A DNA stretch of 64,000 bases from Gammaproteobacteria bacterium (GTDB lineage Bacteria; Pseudomonadota; Gammaproteobacteria; Pseudomonadales; Pseudohongiellaceae): assembly GCA_029253585.1 (NCBI GenBank), contig JAQWZF010000014.1, positions 1 to 64,000 on the forward strand, read 5' to 3'. Shown one piece after another: positions 8,698-17,125 of the stretch. The number at the start of each line of letters is the position of its first letter. The stretch's first letter is position 1. A program made the translations under genes and the position numbers. Below the pieces are notes generated by a model. That model worked only from the letters and a program-made list of their open reading frames with translations. It was not told the origin of the DNA and made no database searches.

Positions 8698-10401
8698 TTA
8701 AGGCGAGATAGCATTGAATGCTTCGACTTGATCTGGATAACGGGCGTAACCTACTTCCTCTTCCAGAATCACTACACCGTTAGTCTGCGCATAATCATTG
8801 AAGGTATTTACTAATGAATCCCTAAGCGCAGTTGAAGTTCCGCTAAGGTCATTAGTTTCGCCAGGGTCTTGCTGAATATCAAATAATTGCCAGTCATCAG
8901 ATTGCCAATTCCAAAGTAATTTAAAATTGTCGCTCCATACCGCCTTGTTGCCATAAGTTTCCATAGCGAGATGGGGGCGAATGGCATTAGTATTGTCCAC
9001 ATCGGTAAGTTGTGCCGTGGCTGATTGGCCTTGCATCTCAAAGTTCGGGTTCGACGCTACTTCAGAAAAGGCCATCAGAGTGGGAGCTATGTCCATAATG
9101 GACATCAATGACTGCATCTTTCTATTAGATTCAATACGACCCGGATAGCTGAAAATTGCCGGCACTCTGACACCGCCCTCACCCAGAAAACTTTTGTATT
9201 GACTAAGAGGTCCGGCACTGACGTGCGCCCAACCTCGGCTGAATGTGACGTAAGAGTTAACGCGGCCCATATTTTCATAGGATTGATCGAAGCGCTCCGG
9301 CAGCCAAGACTGATTATCTGCTAATCCAAACTCAATATTATTGCCCTCAGGCCCATTGTCTGAGAGAAAGACAATCAGCGTATTTTCATACTGACCCGAT
9401 GCCTTGAGATGTGCCACCAGTCGACCAATCTGGTCGTCCATAAACGCAATCATCGCGGCATAGATTTCCATGCGTCGTGCCTCTACCTTTCGCTCCGCGC
9501 TGCTGAGATCATTCCAGGAGCCCAGAGCTAATGGCAAAGGTGTCGCGGTGAAGTCCTGGGGAATCAGACCAAGTTGCTTTGCGGATTCCGTGCGACGTTC
9601 GCGAATTGTCTCCCAGCCCTCGTCATAGGCTCCGCTAAAACGGTCAAGCCAACCTGCTGGGACTTGCAATGGCCAGTGAGGCGCAGTGAAAGCCAAATAG
9701 CCAAAGAAAGGACGTTCATCCTCAGATTCTCGATCATCCAAATAGCTTATAACTTTGTTCACATAAGATTCACTGGAATAAAAATCGTTGGGAAGCTCCT
9801 CGACGGGTTCTTCATTGTCAAAATAAGATGCAACGGCAGCTGCCGATGTCTGACCTGCAGCGTCTGCGAAGTGGCTGGCACCACCTTCTTGCAGGTAGAA
9901 TGCCCTCTGAAACCCGCGTGCATGGGGAGTGGCTTCGGCGGCGCTGCCTTGATGCCATTTTCCGGTCATGAAAGTGTAGTAGTCCGAATTAGAAAACTGA
10001 TTAACAAAGGAATTAATATTGTCTGGCCAGTTACCACTGTAACCGGGTTGCCCGCGTAAAACGGGTAAGCGGTTGGCTGCAGAAGGGTTGATGCCAAAAC
10101 CTACCTGATGACTGTCCATGCCGCTCAGTAACATTGAGCGTGAAGGTGCGCAGGTCGCGTTAGCATAGAAGTTGGTGAGTAGTGCCCCAGAACGTGCTAT
10201 CGCATCGATATTCGGAGTTGGAATTTCACTGCCATAAATACCTAGGTCACTGTAACCAAGATCATCTGCAACGATAAGCAGTACATTCGGTTTAACCCAC
10301 GAGGCAGTTGAGTTGTCAGAATTGGGGTCACTGCAACCAAATAATGCCGCACACACCGTGAGTAACATCGCGCGGCTGACAAGTCTTTGGTAGAGGTTCA
10401 T
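8698..10401 (-). CDS. Sulfatase (arylsulfatase-type) lipoprotein
   Basis: This 567-residue protein belongs to the type I sulfatases that hydrolyse sulfate esters with a formylglycine cofactor. The N-terminus is a lipoprotein signal with lipobox LFGC (Cys23), so the enzyme is probably anchored in the periplasm or outer membrane. Ca-binding Asp46-Asp47 occur in IVADDLGY. The modification site C-x-P-S-R is at Cys84 (ATCAPSRSMLLSG), the type matured by formylglycine-generating enzyme; no such enzyme is seen in the window. Other landmarks are TGKWHQG, the DNGPEG loop and the C-terminal DPGETNDLS. It is 50 nt upstream of hpaE, which may link sulfate-ester cleavage to aromatic degradation (inference). 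Confidence 0.92.
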   Translation of the reverse strand: MNLYQRLVSRAMLLTVCAALFGCSDPNSDNSTASWVKPNVLLIVADDLGYSDLGIYGSEIPTPNIDAIARSGALLTNFYANATCAPSRSMLLSGMDSHQVGFGINPSAANRLPVLRGQPGYSGNWPDNINSFVNQFSNSDYYTFMTGKWHQGSAAEATPHARGFQRAFYLQEGGASHFADAAGQTSAAAVASYFDNEEPVEELPNDFYSSESYVNKVISYLDDRESEDERPFFGYLAFTAPHWPLQVPAGWLDRFSGAYDEGWETIRERRTESAKQLGLIPQDFTATPLPLALGSWNDLSSAERKVEARRMEIYAAMIAFMDDQIGRLVAHLKASGQYENTLIVFLSDNGPEGNNIEFGLADNQSWLPERFDQSYENMGRVNSYVTFSRGWAHVSAGPLSQYKSFLGEGGVRVPAIFSYPGRIESNRKMQSLMSIMDIAPTLMAFSEVASNPNFEMQGQSATAQLTDVDNTNAIRPHLAMETYGNKAVWSDNFKLLWNWQSDDWQLFDIQQDPGETNDLSGTSTALRDSLVNTFNDYAQTNGVVILEEEVGYARYPDQVEAFNAISP

Positions 10402-10876
10402 AGATAAAATTAGTAGTTATCACGAGTCACAATAGTTTCAAATTCCAGCAGTAATTGATACGTAATTTTAGACTATTTTGGGACTATTGTTAGCAGTTAT
10501 TTAGTCGATCATTCCCTCGAGCATACGCTGGACTGCGCTAATCTGGAGTGGCTATACCCATCACTGTCCCGATAGTTTAATTGCTTAAAAGGCCAGCTTA
10601 CCGGATTCTAAATTTTCTGCTAGCAAAACAATCCACATTAGTGCGCGCTAGCCTAAGCTTTTCGTTGACGGGTTGTTAGGGAATTGACGACCTCAGCCAG
10701 GATTAAATCTGAGACGAATCCCTAAGCTATCAAACAATGAGAGCTCCCCGTCAGCGATTCAAGTTACTCTAAATTTCTAGATAGTGAGAATCCAAAATCT
10801 AACGCTGCGCAGGTATTGACAAGTTAACTCCCAAGGCACGAATAAGCCTCCTTCAATCGCAGCCTATATTGCCTTT
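10402..10876. other. Intergenic region without recognised gene
   Basis: About 475 bases lie between the sulfatase start and the broken end of the copper oxidase remnant. I see no protein-like reading frame, RNA gene or clear terminator. Part of it may be eroded sequence from the missing two thirds of the copper oxidase gene, but no recognisable cupredoxin motif survives in it. Confidence 0.5.
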
Positions 10877-11614
10877 TCAAGACGCAAAGGCGCGCAATCT
10901 AAAATACCGATAGTTTTCCGGTGACATCAAATGCCGGCCCAGATTGAACAAGTTATAAACTGCCGAAAGATGGCCAAGCGTTTTCAATCGAGAAAAAACA
11001 TACATCGGGTCTTCGTCGGTCCACTCAGACAATAGAATGACATGATCTCGGTCTGCGCTGATCACATCTTCTTCTCTCGGCTCAACGATAATCGCGCCAT
11101 ACATGCCGCGTATTTCTTGAAGCCCGGAGTGCGAGTGATACCAATACGTGCCACTCTGTCGGACCTTAAATCGATATTGGAATGTCTCCCCAGGCGCAAT
11201 ACCATTGAAGCTAATGGCCGGTACGCCGTCCATCTGATACGGCAGCAGTATTCCATGCCAATGTACCGAAGTTCTCTCGCTCAGCTTGTTGGTTACATCA
11301 ATAGTAACCTCGTCACCTTCTCTCCAGCGTAGAGTCGGCGCGGGAATGGATCCGTTGATAGCCAATCCCATTCTGATCTTGCCTGTGAAATTAACAGGCA
11401 ACTCTTCCCTAACCAGATTAAAGACTGTTCCGCCCAGTTCCTGAGCTCCATTGGAGGAGCCCGATACTTCAGCCGCTGACGCAAATTGCTGCGCTGCGAA
11501 TGTTGAGCCGGCCAATCATCCGCCCACCAAGCCCTGCACAAATCGTCGTCGCGATGCATCCGGTAATAGTGTCCGCGCCTGATCAACAAACCCATTTGGG
11601 CCTCTATACTTCAT
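10877..11614 (-). pseudogene. copA: Multicopper oxidase (CopA/PcoA type) pseudogene: stop in the Tat signal and loss of C-terminal domains
   Basis: Read from the ATG at 11614, the protein begins with a Tat signal (SRRRFVQGLVGG) and then meets an in-frame TGA at codon 33 (11518-11516). The same frame continues with LAGSTFAAQQFASA, as expected for the rest of the signal peptide. What follows is one cupredoxin domain with intact copper ligands (VHWHG and YWYHSHSG). The frame then ends after about 245 codons, where CopA proteins normally have about 600 residues and three cupredoxin domains. The T1 copper site and the Met-rich region are gone. A TTG at 11515 could in principle start translation after the stop but would lack an export signal. 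Confidence 0.85.
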
Positions 11615-11803
11615 TAGAATTCTTCTACTACTTCCATTCGGCAAACCTGCACCGATTAAAAAATCATATTGGAAAATACGGAGTCATGCATGCCGAGGAT
11701 AAGCAATGATCGAGCACTTAATGCCAACTACTGTTAGCGGTTAAGTAAGCGAGAAGAGAATAGTGAGTTAACTCTCCTGACTTGCAGGCACACTGACCCT
11801 AGC

Positions 11804-12259
11804 TCAGGAAATTATTGGAGGTCGGAACGGTCTTTCAATGCGCGAAAGTGAGTTTTTGCCGAAATTAGCTGAAGGACAGAAATCAAGGGCAAATCGATCG
11901 TGGCCTTCTTTCTGGATTCCGATGGAAGAGCTGTGATTCACGCAATTTATGCATTGTTCATCACAATCCACCACCTGATGATGATCGCTCGCGACTATCT
12001 CAGCATCACGATCGCTATCCTGCTGCATTGAGTGATGCGAATGCTGACCATGACTGTGCACTTCCTCAACAGAATCCGCTACCTGGCCAGCCACGCCTGA
12101 ATCGCCAGAATTCATTCCGACTGGCGAAAAAGCAGCGTTCAACTGGGCTAAAAGCATGCAGAGCAAAGCTAAGATTGCAATTTTCTGAGTTTTTTCATTG
12201 AGTCGCACTGCGACGGCGCGCACTGTTGATAGGCGGATAAGTTGGTCTTTAAGCCCCAA
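11804..12259 (-). CDS. His-rich, Cys-containing membrane-anchored protein of copper-resistance loci
   Basis: This is a 151-residue protein with one hydrophobic segment (about residues 28-45), a His-rich stretch (VHSHGQHSHHSMQ) and a CDEQCINC motif, ending in a FRPPIIS tail. Small periplasmic proteins with this layout commonly sit beside copA/copB and probably bind copper; I cannot assign a named family with certainty. The longest frame starts at TTG 12259. A GTG near residue 13 or 18 is as likely, since no strong ribosome site decides it. It lies about 190 nt upstream of the broken copA on the same strand, so it may now be an orphan. Confidence 0.6.
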   Translation of the reverse strand: MGLKDQLIRLSTVRAVAVRLNEKTQKIAILALLCMLLAQLNAAFSPVGMNSGDSGVAGQVADSVEEVHSHGQHSHHSMQQDSDRDAEIVASDHHQVVDCDEQCINCVNHSSSIGIQKEGHDRFALDFCPSANFGKNSLSRIERPFRPPIIS

Positions 12260-12763
12260 AAGTAGGGTTTATGCAACATTTCTATTGCACAAGACCGACC
12301 AGCATGAAATTTCTTGCAATACCTCGCAACTGTCAATGAAGCCGGCTCTGAAATTTACAACAAAGTTGTGACCAATGGCAGATAGTCTATATGCTCGCCT
12401 CAGGAGGCATTGACAAGATAACACTATAAATACCCGAGAAACGCCGATTAAGCCTTTCCATATTACCACCACTTTTCCCCAAGTCTCTGGACCACTCAGT
12501 CTAAAATTTCGATACTCCTTAGCATCACTAAATCTGCTCCCCATCCCCCAAAAATCAAACTAAACCGCCTTCATGATGACTCTTTCTCGCTATACCTAAT
12601 TAATATTCGGTGCTTTCCGAGCATTCGGCCAGTAGCGGAAATCGCTGTGAATCAGGTAGAACTTGTAGATATTTGGCTGAGTCATTTACCAAATACTGGC
12701 AGATTAGGAGTTAATTTGTCAGCACTGGAAGAAAACCATATCGGGCTAACGCTCTAAGCCAGA
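12260..12763. other. Intergenic region without recognised gene
   Basis: About 500 bases separate the His-rich protein from the ThDP enzyme. A 91-codon minus-strand frame (12269-12544) has no recognisable motif and an atypical composition, so I do not call it. No RNA gene or convincing terminator is visible. Confidence 0.5.
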
Positions 12764-14383
12764 TTAGGCAATCGGTGTGCGCGGAGACACAGCCGCCGGG
12801 TCCGTCCTAAGTTCTATAATTGTGGATGTTTCAGAGGATTGCGCACGGGCAAATGCCGCTTCAAAATCTTGCGTCTCGGTGACCACTTCGCCATTGCACC
12901 CATAACAAATTGCAAAGGCCGCGAAATTGGGATTGAGCATTGTCGTGGCTGACGGGCGATCGGGATAGTCACGCTGCTGATGCATGCGAATTGTTCCGTA
13001 GACGCCATTGTTGACTACGATGACAATTATTTTTGCACCGTATTGAAACGCTGTGCCAAATTCCTGCATCGTCATCTGAAAGCAGCCATCCCCAGCGAGG
13101 CAGACCACCTCTCTATCTGGGTGATTTAATTTGGCGGCAACGGCCGCAGGCAGGCCATAGCCCATGGACCCAGAGGTTGGCGCAAGTTGGGTTCGGTAGG
13201 ATTTGTAAGAAAAATAACGATGCAACCAAGCCGCGTAATTTCCAGCACCATTGGTAATAATTGCGTCCTCAGCTAAGGCTTGGGAGAGATGATGGATGAC
13301 CTGCTCCATCTTCACTGCACCTGGAGTCGCTGACGGCTCTTGCCAAGCCTCATAACTCTTTCGCGCGACAGTGGGCGATTGCTGAGCCATACCCTCTGTC
13401 AGGCCAACGGCGCGGGCCAAAAAATCAGCCGCACGGCAGGCAAGCCCCAACTCAGGCCGATAGACACGACCTATTTCATCTGCATCCGCGTGAATATGGA
13501 TTAGGCCCTGCTTCGGATTTGGTACGTCAAAAAGGCTATAACCGCTCGACGTCATCTCGCCCAAACGCGCGCCCAAAACTAAAAGGCAATCAGAGTTTCG
13601 CGCTTGCTCTGTAAGCGCTGGGTTAGGCGCGATTGCAACATCGCCAACATAATTTGGATGCCTGTTATTCAGGTAGTCCTGACATCTAAAAGATGTCGCG
13701 ACGGGCAGGCCGAGTGCTGCTGCAAAGTCACCAAGATTATGCGCCGCCTCTGCGCTCCAGGTGCTGCCTCCGACAATCACAAAGGGGCGCTGAGCGCTTT
13801 TAAGACGATCAATAACTTCACCGACCACTTCATCACAGACCATTTGCCGGGCCGGATTGGCTGGGAGAGCATCTAGCACATCTGCCGTCGCCGATAGCAT
13901 ATCTTCTGGAAGTGACAAGACCACTGGTCCTGGACGCCCCGACACAGCGACATGAAATGCGCGTGAGACATATTCGGGGATGCGTTCAATGCGATCAATC
14001 TCGGCCGCCCATTTAGCTAGCGGTGCATACATTTTCCGGCAATCAACTTCTTGGAAAGCCTCCCTATCACGCTGATCGCTTGCCACTTGCCCCACAAAAA
14101 GGATCATTGGCGTACTGTCTTGGAAGGCAACATGAACCCCTGCAGAAGCATTAGTAGCCCCTGGCCCCCGCGTTACAAACGCGACCCCCGGCGTTCCAGT
14201 CAGCTTGCCATGTGCCTCAGCCATCATCACGACGCCACCTTCCTGACGCCCAACAATTGTCTCTATACCACTTTCATACAGCCCATCAAGTGCCGCGAGA
14301 TAACTTTCGCCGGGAACACAAAATACCCGCTTAACCCCCTGGATCTTCAATTGATCGACTAGAATTTTTCCACCATGGCGCAT
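12764..14383 (-). CDS. Thiamine diphosphate-dependent enzyme, acetolactate synthase large-subunit-like
   Basis: This 539-residue protein has the three-domain layout of the ThDP decarboxylase/carboligase family. The PYR domain has the activating Glu48 in GRQEGGVVMMAEAHG and the TRGPGATNASAGV motif. The middle domain is at about residues 190-320. The PP domain has the metal-binding motif GDGCFQM ending in VVNN. A GAGG lies 6 nt before the ATG. There is no regulatory-subunit gene (ilvH) beside it and it appears to be a single-gene unit. It could be a catabolic acetolactate synthase, a benzoylformate decarboxylase-like or another family member; substrate not assigned. Confidence 0.85.
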   Translation of the reverse strand: MRHGGKILVDQLKIQGVKRVFCVPGESYLAALDGLYESGIETIVGRQEGGVVMMAEAHGKLTGTPGVAFVTRGPGATNASAGVHVAFQDSTPMILFVGQVASDQRDREAFQEVDCRKMYAPLAKWAAEIDRIERIPEYVSRAFHVAVSGRPGPVVLSLPEDMLSATADVLDALPANPARQMVCDEVVGEVIDRLKSAQRPFVIVGGSTWSAEAAHNLGDFAAALGLPVATSFRCQDYLNNRHPNYVGDVAIAPNPALTEQARNSDCLLVLGARLGEMTSSGYSLFDVPNPKQGLIHIHADADEIGRVYRPELGLACRAADFLARAVGLTEGMAQQSPTVARKSYEAWQEPSATPGAVKMEQVIHHLSQALAEDAIITNGAGNYAAWLHRYFSYKSYRTQLAPTSGSMGYGLPAAVAAKLNHPDREVVCLAGDGCFQMTMQEFGTAFQYGAKIIVIVVNNGVYGTIRMHQQRDYPDRPSATTMLNPNFAAFAICYGCNGEVVTETQDFEAAFARAQSSETSTIIELRTDPAAVSPRTPIA

Positions 14384-14479
14384 CGAGAAACCTCATTAAA
14401 AGACAGTGACAAATTAAGCGTTCAATTCGGTAAAAACTACCACTAATCCGACCTATAGTGCTACAGTCTTTTCCCAAGC

Positions 14480-14794
14480 ATGGATCAAGATGTTATGACA
14501 AACGACGTCTATAAAGGTTTGGAAAAGCTGCTTACCGGGCGTGATTCAATGCGTCAGCTCGTCAAATATATGAAGACTTTAGATGTCAGGGTCATCGTGC
14601 CAAAAATAACGTGCCCCTGCTTGGTTGTTCATTTTAATGATGATATTGCGGTGCCAGTGCGATTAGGAAGGGCTATTGCCGATAGCATTTCCAACAGTGA
14701 GTTCATAGAAGTTGCTAGTATCGACCATAATAACTTAGCTCAAGCACCAGAAGCCATTCAGGCTATTCGAGAATTTATGACCAAGTATTCTTAA
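14480..14794 (+). pseudogene. C-terminal remnant of an alpha/beta hydrolase
   Basis: The 104 codons encode only the last third of an alpha/beta hydrolase: DVRVIVPKITCPCLVVHF is the strand before the acid residue, NDDIAVPV carries the catalytic Asp, and ASIDHNNLA carries the catalytic His. The nucleophile elbow and the whole N-terminal core are missing, and the bases upstream do not restore them. This pattern resembles the hydrolase part of proteins sometimes fused to adenylate cyclases. I read it as a truncated, non-functional remnant. Confidence 0.65.
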
Positions 14795-15133
14795 GTGCGG
14801 GACGAATTCTAGAGACACACATAGCTTAGCAATTTGAAGAGCAGATGATTTCCTAGCCTGTGCCAAGCAGCCACCATCCGTTTTTCTGGCGCTTCACCTT
14901 CTGATGACTCGCAAGCTCCTTGGCATTTTTTCCAGTTACAGCTAGACGACAGACTATACATCTTCGCCGCCCTCTATATCCGCCAAACAACAAGTAATCT
15001 GCTCTTTAAAGTTTGGCGTAGGAGAAAGGTCATTAGCAAGTAAAGAGACGTTTCGCAATCCTAAGATCTATCGAACACCACGCCATAAGCGGGCAAATAA
15101 CAAACATACCTTATACTTTGCAGGTACTTCAAC
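14795..15133. other. Intergenic region upstream of the TIGR03643/photolyase pair
   Basis: About 340 bases without a gene-like frame. A TTATACT hexamer at about 15112 could be the -10 element of the following gene, but I see no good -35 partner and do not call a promoter. Confidence 0.4.
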
Positions 15134-15418
15134 ATGATTATGGACACTTTTAATCGATTGCCACTCCATGAACAATCTCGGATTATCGAGATGGCTTGGG
15201 AAGACAGGACCCCTTTCGAAGCGATAGAACTGCAATTTGGATTCGGAGAAAAAGAGGTTATCCAAATAATGCAGCATCAGTTAAAACTGGCATCCTTTAG
15301 GAATTGGCGTGTACGCGTTCGCGGACGGGCGACTAAACATACTGCATTCCGGGACCCCAATGTATTGCGCGGCTATTGTAAGACTCAGTACAAGATTCGA
15401 CAGAACAAAAAAAGCTAG
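15134..15418 (+). CDS. TIGR03643 family protein (photolyase-associated)
   Basis: This 94-residue protein contains IIEMAWEDRTPFEAIELQFGF and ends with a basic tail (SFRNWRVRVRGRATKH), the hallmarks of the TIGR03643/DUF2805 family. Its helix-turn-helix-like shape and positive charge suggest nucleic-acid binding, but the function is not established. Family members are often found beside iron-sulfur photolyase genes, as here, where the photolyase starts 75 nt downstream on the same strand. The ATG at 15134 is used; a second ATG two codons later is possible. Confidence 0.85.
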   Translation: MIMDTFNRLPLHEQSRIIEMAWEDRTPFEAIELQFGFGEKEVIQIMQHQLKLASFRNWRVRVRGRATKHTAFRDPNVLRGYCKTQYKIRQNKKS

Positions 15419-15493
15419 TGCCGAGGAGAATATCTTGAGATATAAGCATTCACTAATAATCACTAAGGAAAAGTCACCCGTCTCGCTACAATT

Positions 15494-17062
15494 ATGAATT
15501 TAGATCAACTGCCCAAGATAAGAAACGTTCGATGGATATTCGGCGACCAACTTAATGCTAGCCACTCATGGTATGCAGAGAAATGTGAAGAGACTCTATA
15601 TGTAATTGCTGAATTACCCCAAGAAGTTAATTATGTGCGCCATCATGTACAGAAAGTATGCGCTTTTTTTCTGGCTATGGAAGCATTCTCTGAATCACTC
15701 CAAAGCCGCGGTCATAAAGTTCTGCACCTGACCCTTGATGACTCCGCTGAATTTGCATCGCTGCGACAGCTTATAAAAACAATCATAAGTAGAACTAGCT
15801 GCATCAACTTCGAGTATCAGCGGCCAGATGATTATCGTCTGCTTAGTCAATTACATGAGTTGACCGGCCAGGTTGCCATTAGCATGAAAGAAGTAGACAG
15901 CGAGCACTTTCTGGTACCGTTTGAAGAACTACCCAGTTATTTCAAGCCAAATACTAGCGTACGCATGGAGATGTTCTATCGAAAAATGCGTAAACGTTTC
16001 AACATTCTAATGACAGATGACGGCCCGTTAGGAGAGCGCTGGAATTTTGATACTGAGAATCGAAAGTCTTTTTCAAAAAACTCACTATCTGAGATTTCAC
16101 CACCACTCGTATTCAAAAATAATGCTCGCGTTGCAATAGCCCGCCTGGAGAAACATAAAATCAGCACGATTGGCGAACCTGATGACGACTTGCTATGGCC
16201 AATAGATCGAACCCAATCGCTCCAGCTACTTGTGTATTTTTGTGAGTTTGGCTTGTCGAAATTTGGCTTATATCAGGATGCGATGACTGAGAATAGCGAA
16301 CATCAGTGGAGCTTATACCATTCAAGATTGAGCTTTTCACTGAACACAAAAATGCTACACCCAATGCAGGTGATTCAGGCTGCAATTCAATCATACGAAA
16401 AATCTAACGGGGAAATTAACCTCGCCCAGATCGAGGGCTTCATTCGCCAAATTTTAGGATGGCGCGAGTACGTGCGCGGTATGTACTGGTCAAACATGCC
16501 AAATTATTCAGCGGCGAACTCACTGGATGCAAGCAGGCCTCTGCCTGGCTGGTTCTGGAGCGGCGATACAAAAATGAATTGCGTCAAAAAAAGCATCCAA
16601 CAAACCATGACTTACAGCTACGCCCATCACATTCAACGACTAATGGTCACTGGGAATTTCTCACTATTAGCTGGCTTGGAACCTGATGAAGTTGACGAGT
16701 GGTATTTGGGTGTCTATGTTGACGCTATAGAATGGGTTGAACTGCCCAACACACGGGGCATGGCGTTGTTCGCGGACGGGGGTTTAATAGCATCCAAACC
16801 TTATGCTGCTAGCGGAAACTACATCAACAAAATGAGTGATTACTGCAAAGGCTGCGTGTACAACGTCAAAGAGCGAATCACAGAAGATGCCTGTCCTTTT
16901 AATGCATTGTATTGGCACTTTATCGATAGGAACAAAGACCGTTTTTCTGGCAACCCGCGAATGGCGTTCCCTTACAGCACATGGCGCAAGTATTCATTAC
17001 AGGAACAGGTAAATATTGTTGCGAAAGGTAATCAATTGCTGTCTGACCTTGAGTCTCTTTGA
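15494..17062 (+). CDS. phrB: Iron-sulfur bacterial cryptochrome/photolyase (FeS-BCP, PhrB-type (6-4) photolyase)
   Basis: This 522-residue protein belongs to the deoxyribodipyrimidine photolyase-related group. The N-terminal antenna domain is at about residues 10-200 and the FAD-binding helical domain follows. Four cysteines at 363, 451, 454 and 467 (MNCVKK; YCKGCVYN; DACPFN) have exactly the spacing of the [4Fe-4S] ligands of Agrobacterium PhrB (350, 438, 441, 454). Such enzymes use blue light to repair (6-4) photoproducts. The ATG at 15494 lacks a close ribosome site (AGGAAAA lies about 20 nt upstream). It is convergent with a lipid-modifying operon, suggesting a shared light response. Confidence 0.93.
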   Translation: MNLDQLPKIRNVRWIFGDQLNASHSWYAEKCEETLYVIAELPQEVNYVRHHVQKVCAFFLAMEAFSESLQSRGHKVLHLTLDDSAEFASLRQLIKTIISRTSCINFEYQRPDDYRLLSQLHELTGQVAISMKEVDSEHFLVPFEELPSYFKPNTSVRMEMFYRKMRKRFNILMTDDGPLGERWNFDTENRKSFSKNSLSEISPPLVFKNNARVAIARLEKHKISTIGEPDDDLLWPIDRTQSLQLLVYFCEFGLSKFGLYQDAMTENSEHQWSLYHSRLSFSLNTKMLHPMQVIQAAIQSYEKSNGEINLAQIEGFIRQILGWREYVRGMYWSNMPNYSAANSLDASRPLPGWFWSGDTKMNCVKKSIQQTMTYSYAHHIQRLMVTGNFSLLAGLEPDEVDEWYLGVYVDAIEWVELPNTRGMALFADGGLIASKPYAASGNYINKMSDYCKGCVYNVKERITEDACPFNALYWHFIDRNKDRFSGNPRMAFPYSTWRKYSLQEQVNIVAKGNQLLSDLESL

Positions 17063-17082
17063 TCTAACCAGTTAGCAGGTGG

Positions 17083-17125
17083 GTCACCGGGGACACTGAA
17101 AACTTCATAACTTAGGTTAAGTTAC
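17083..17125 (+). repeat. Short hairpin repeat, copy A (tcaccggggacactga...aacttagg)
   Basis: About 43 bases match copy B at 21682-21725 in the same orientation: tcaccggggacactga is identical, and aacttagg is shared farther along. Each copy ends in its own imperfect palindrome (here aactta-ggt-taagtt). Such ccggggacactg units resemble REP-like elements mobilised by REP-associated transposases; no transposase is in the window. This copy overlaps the last codons of the methyltransferase gene that ends at 17117. Confidence 0.6.

Noticed and set aside
11516..11518. TGA in copA as a selenocysteine codon
   Set aside because: It lies in a signal peptide, no suitable hairpin is evident and the gene is also truncated, so a nonsense mutation is simpler.
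12269..12544. 91-codon minus-strand reading frame
   Set aside because: No motif, unusual composition and no ribosome site; probably chance.
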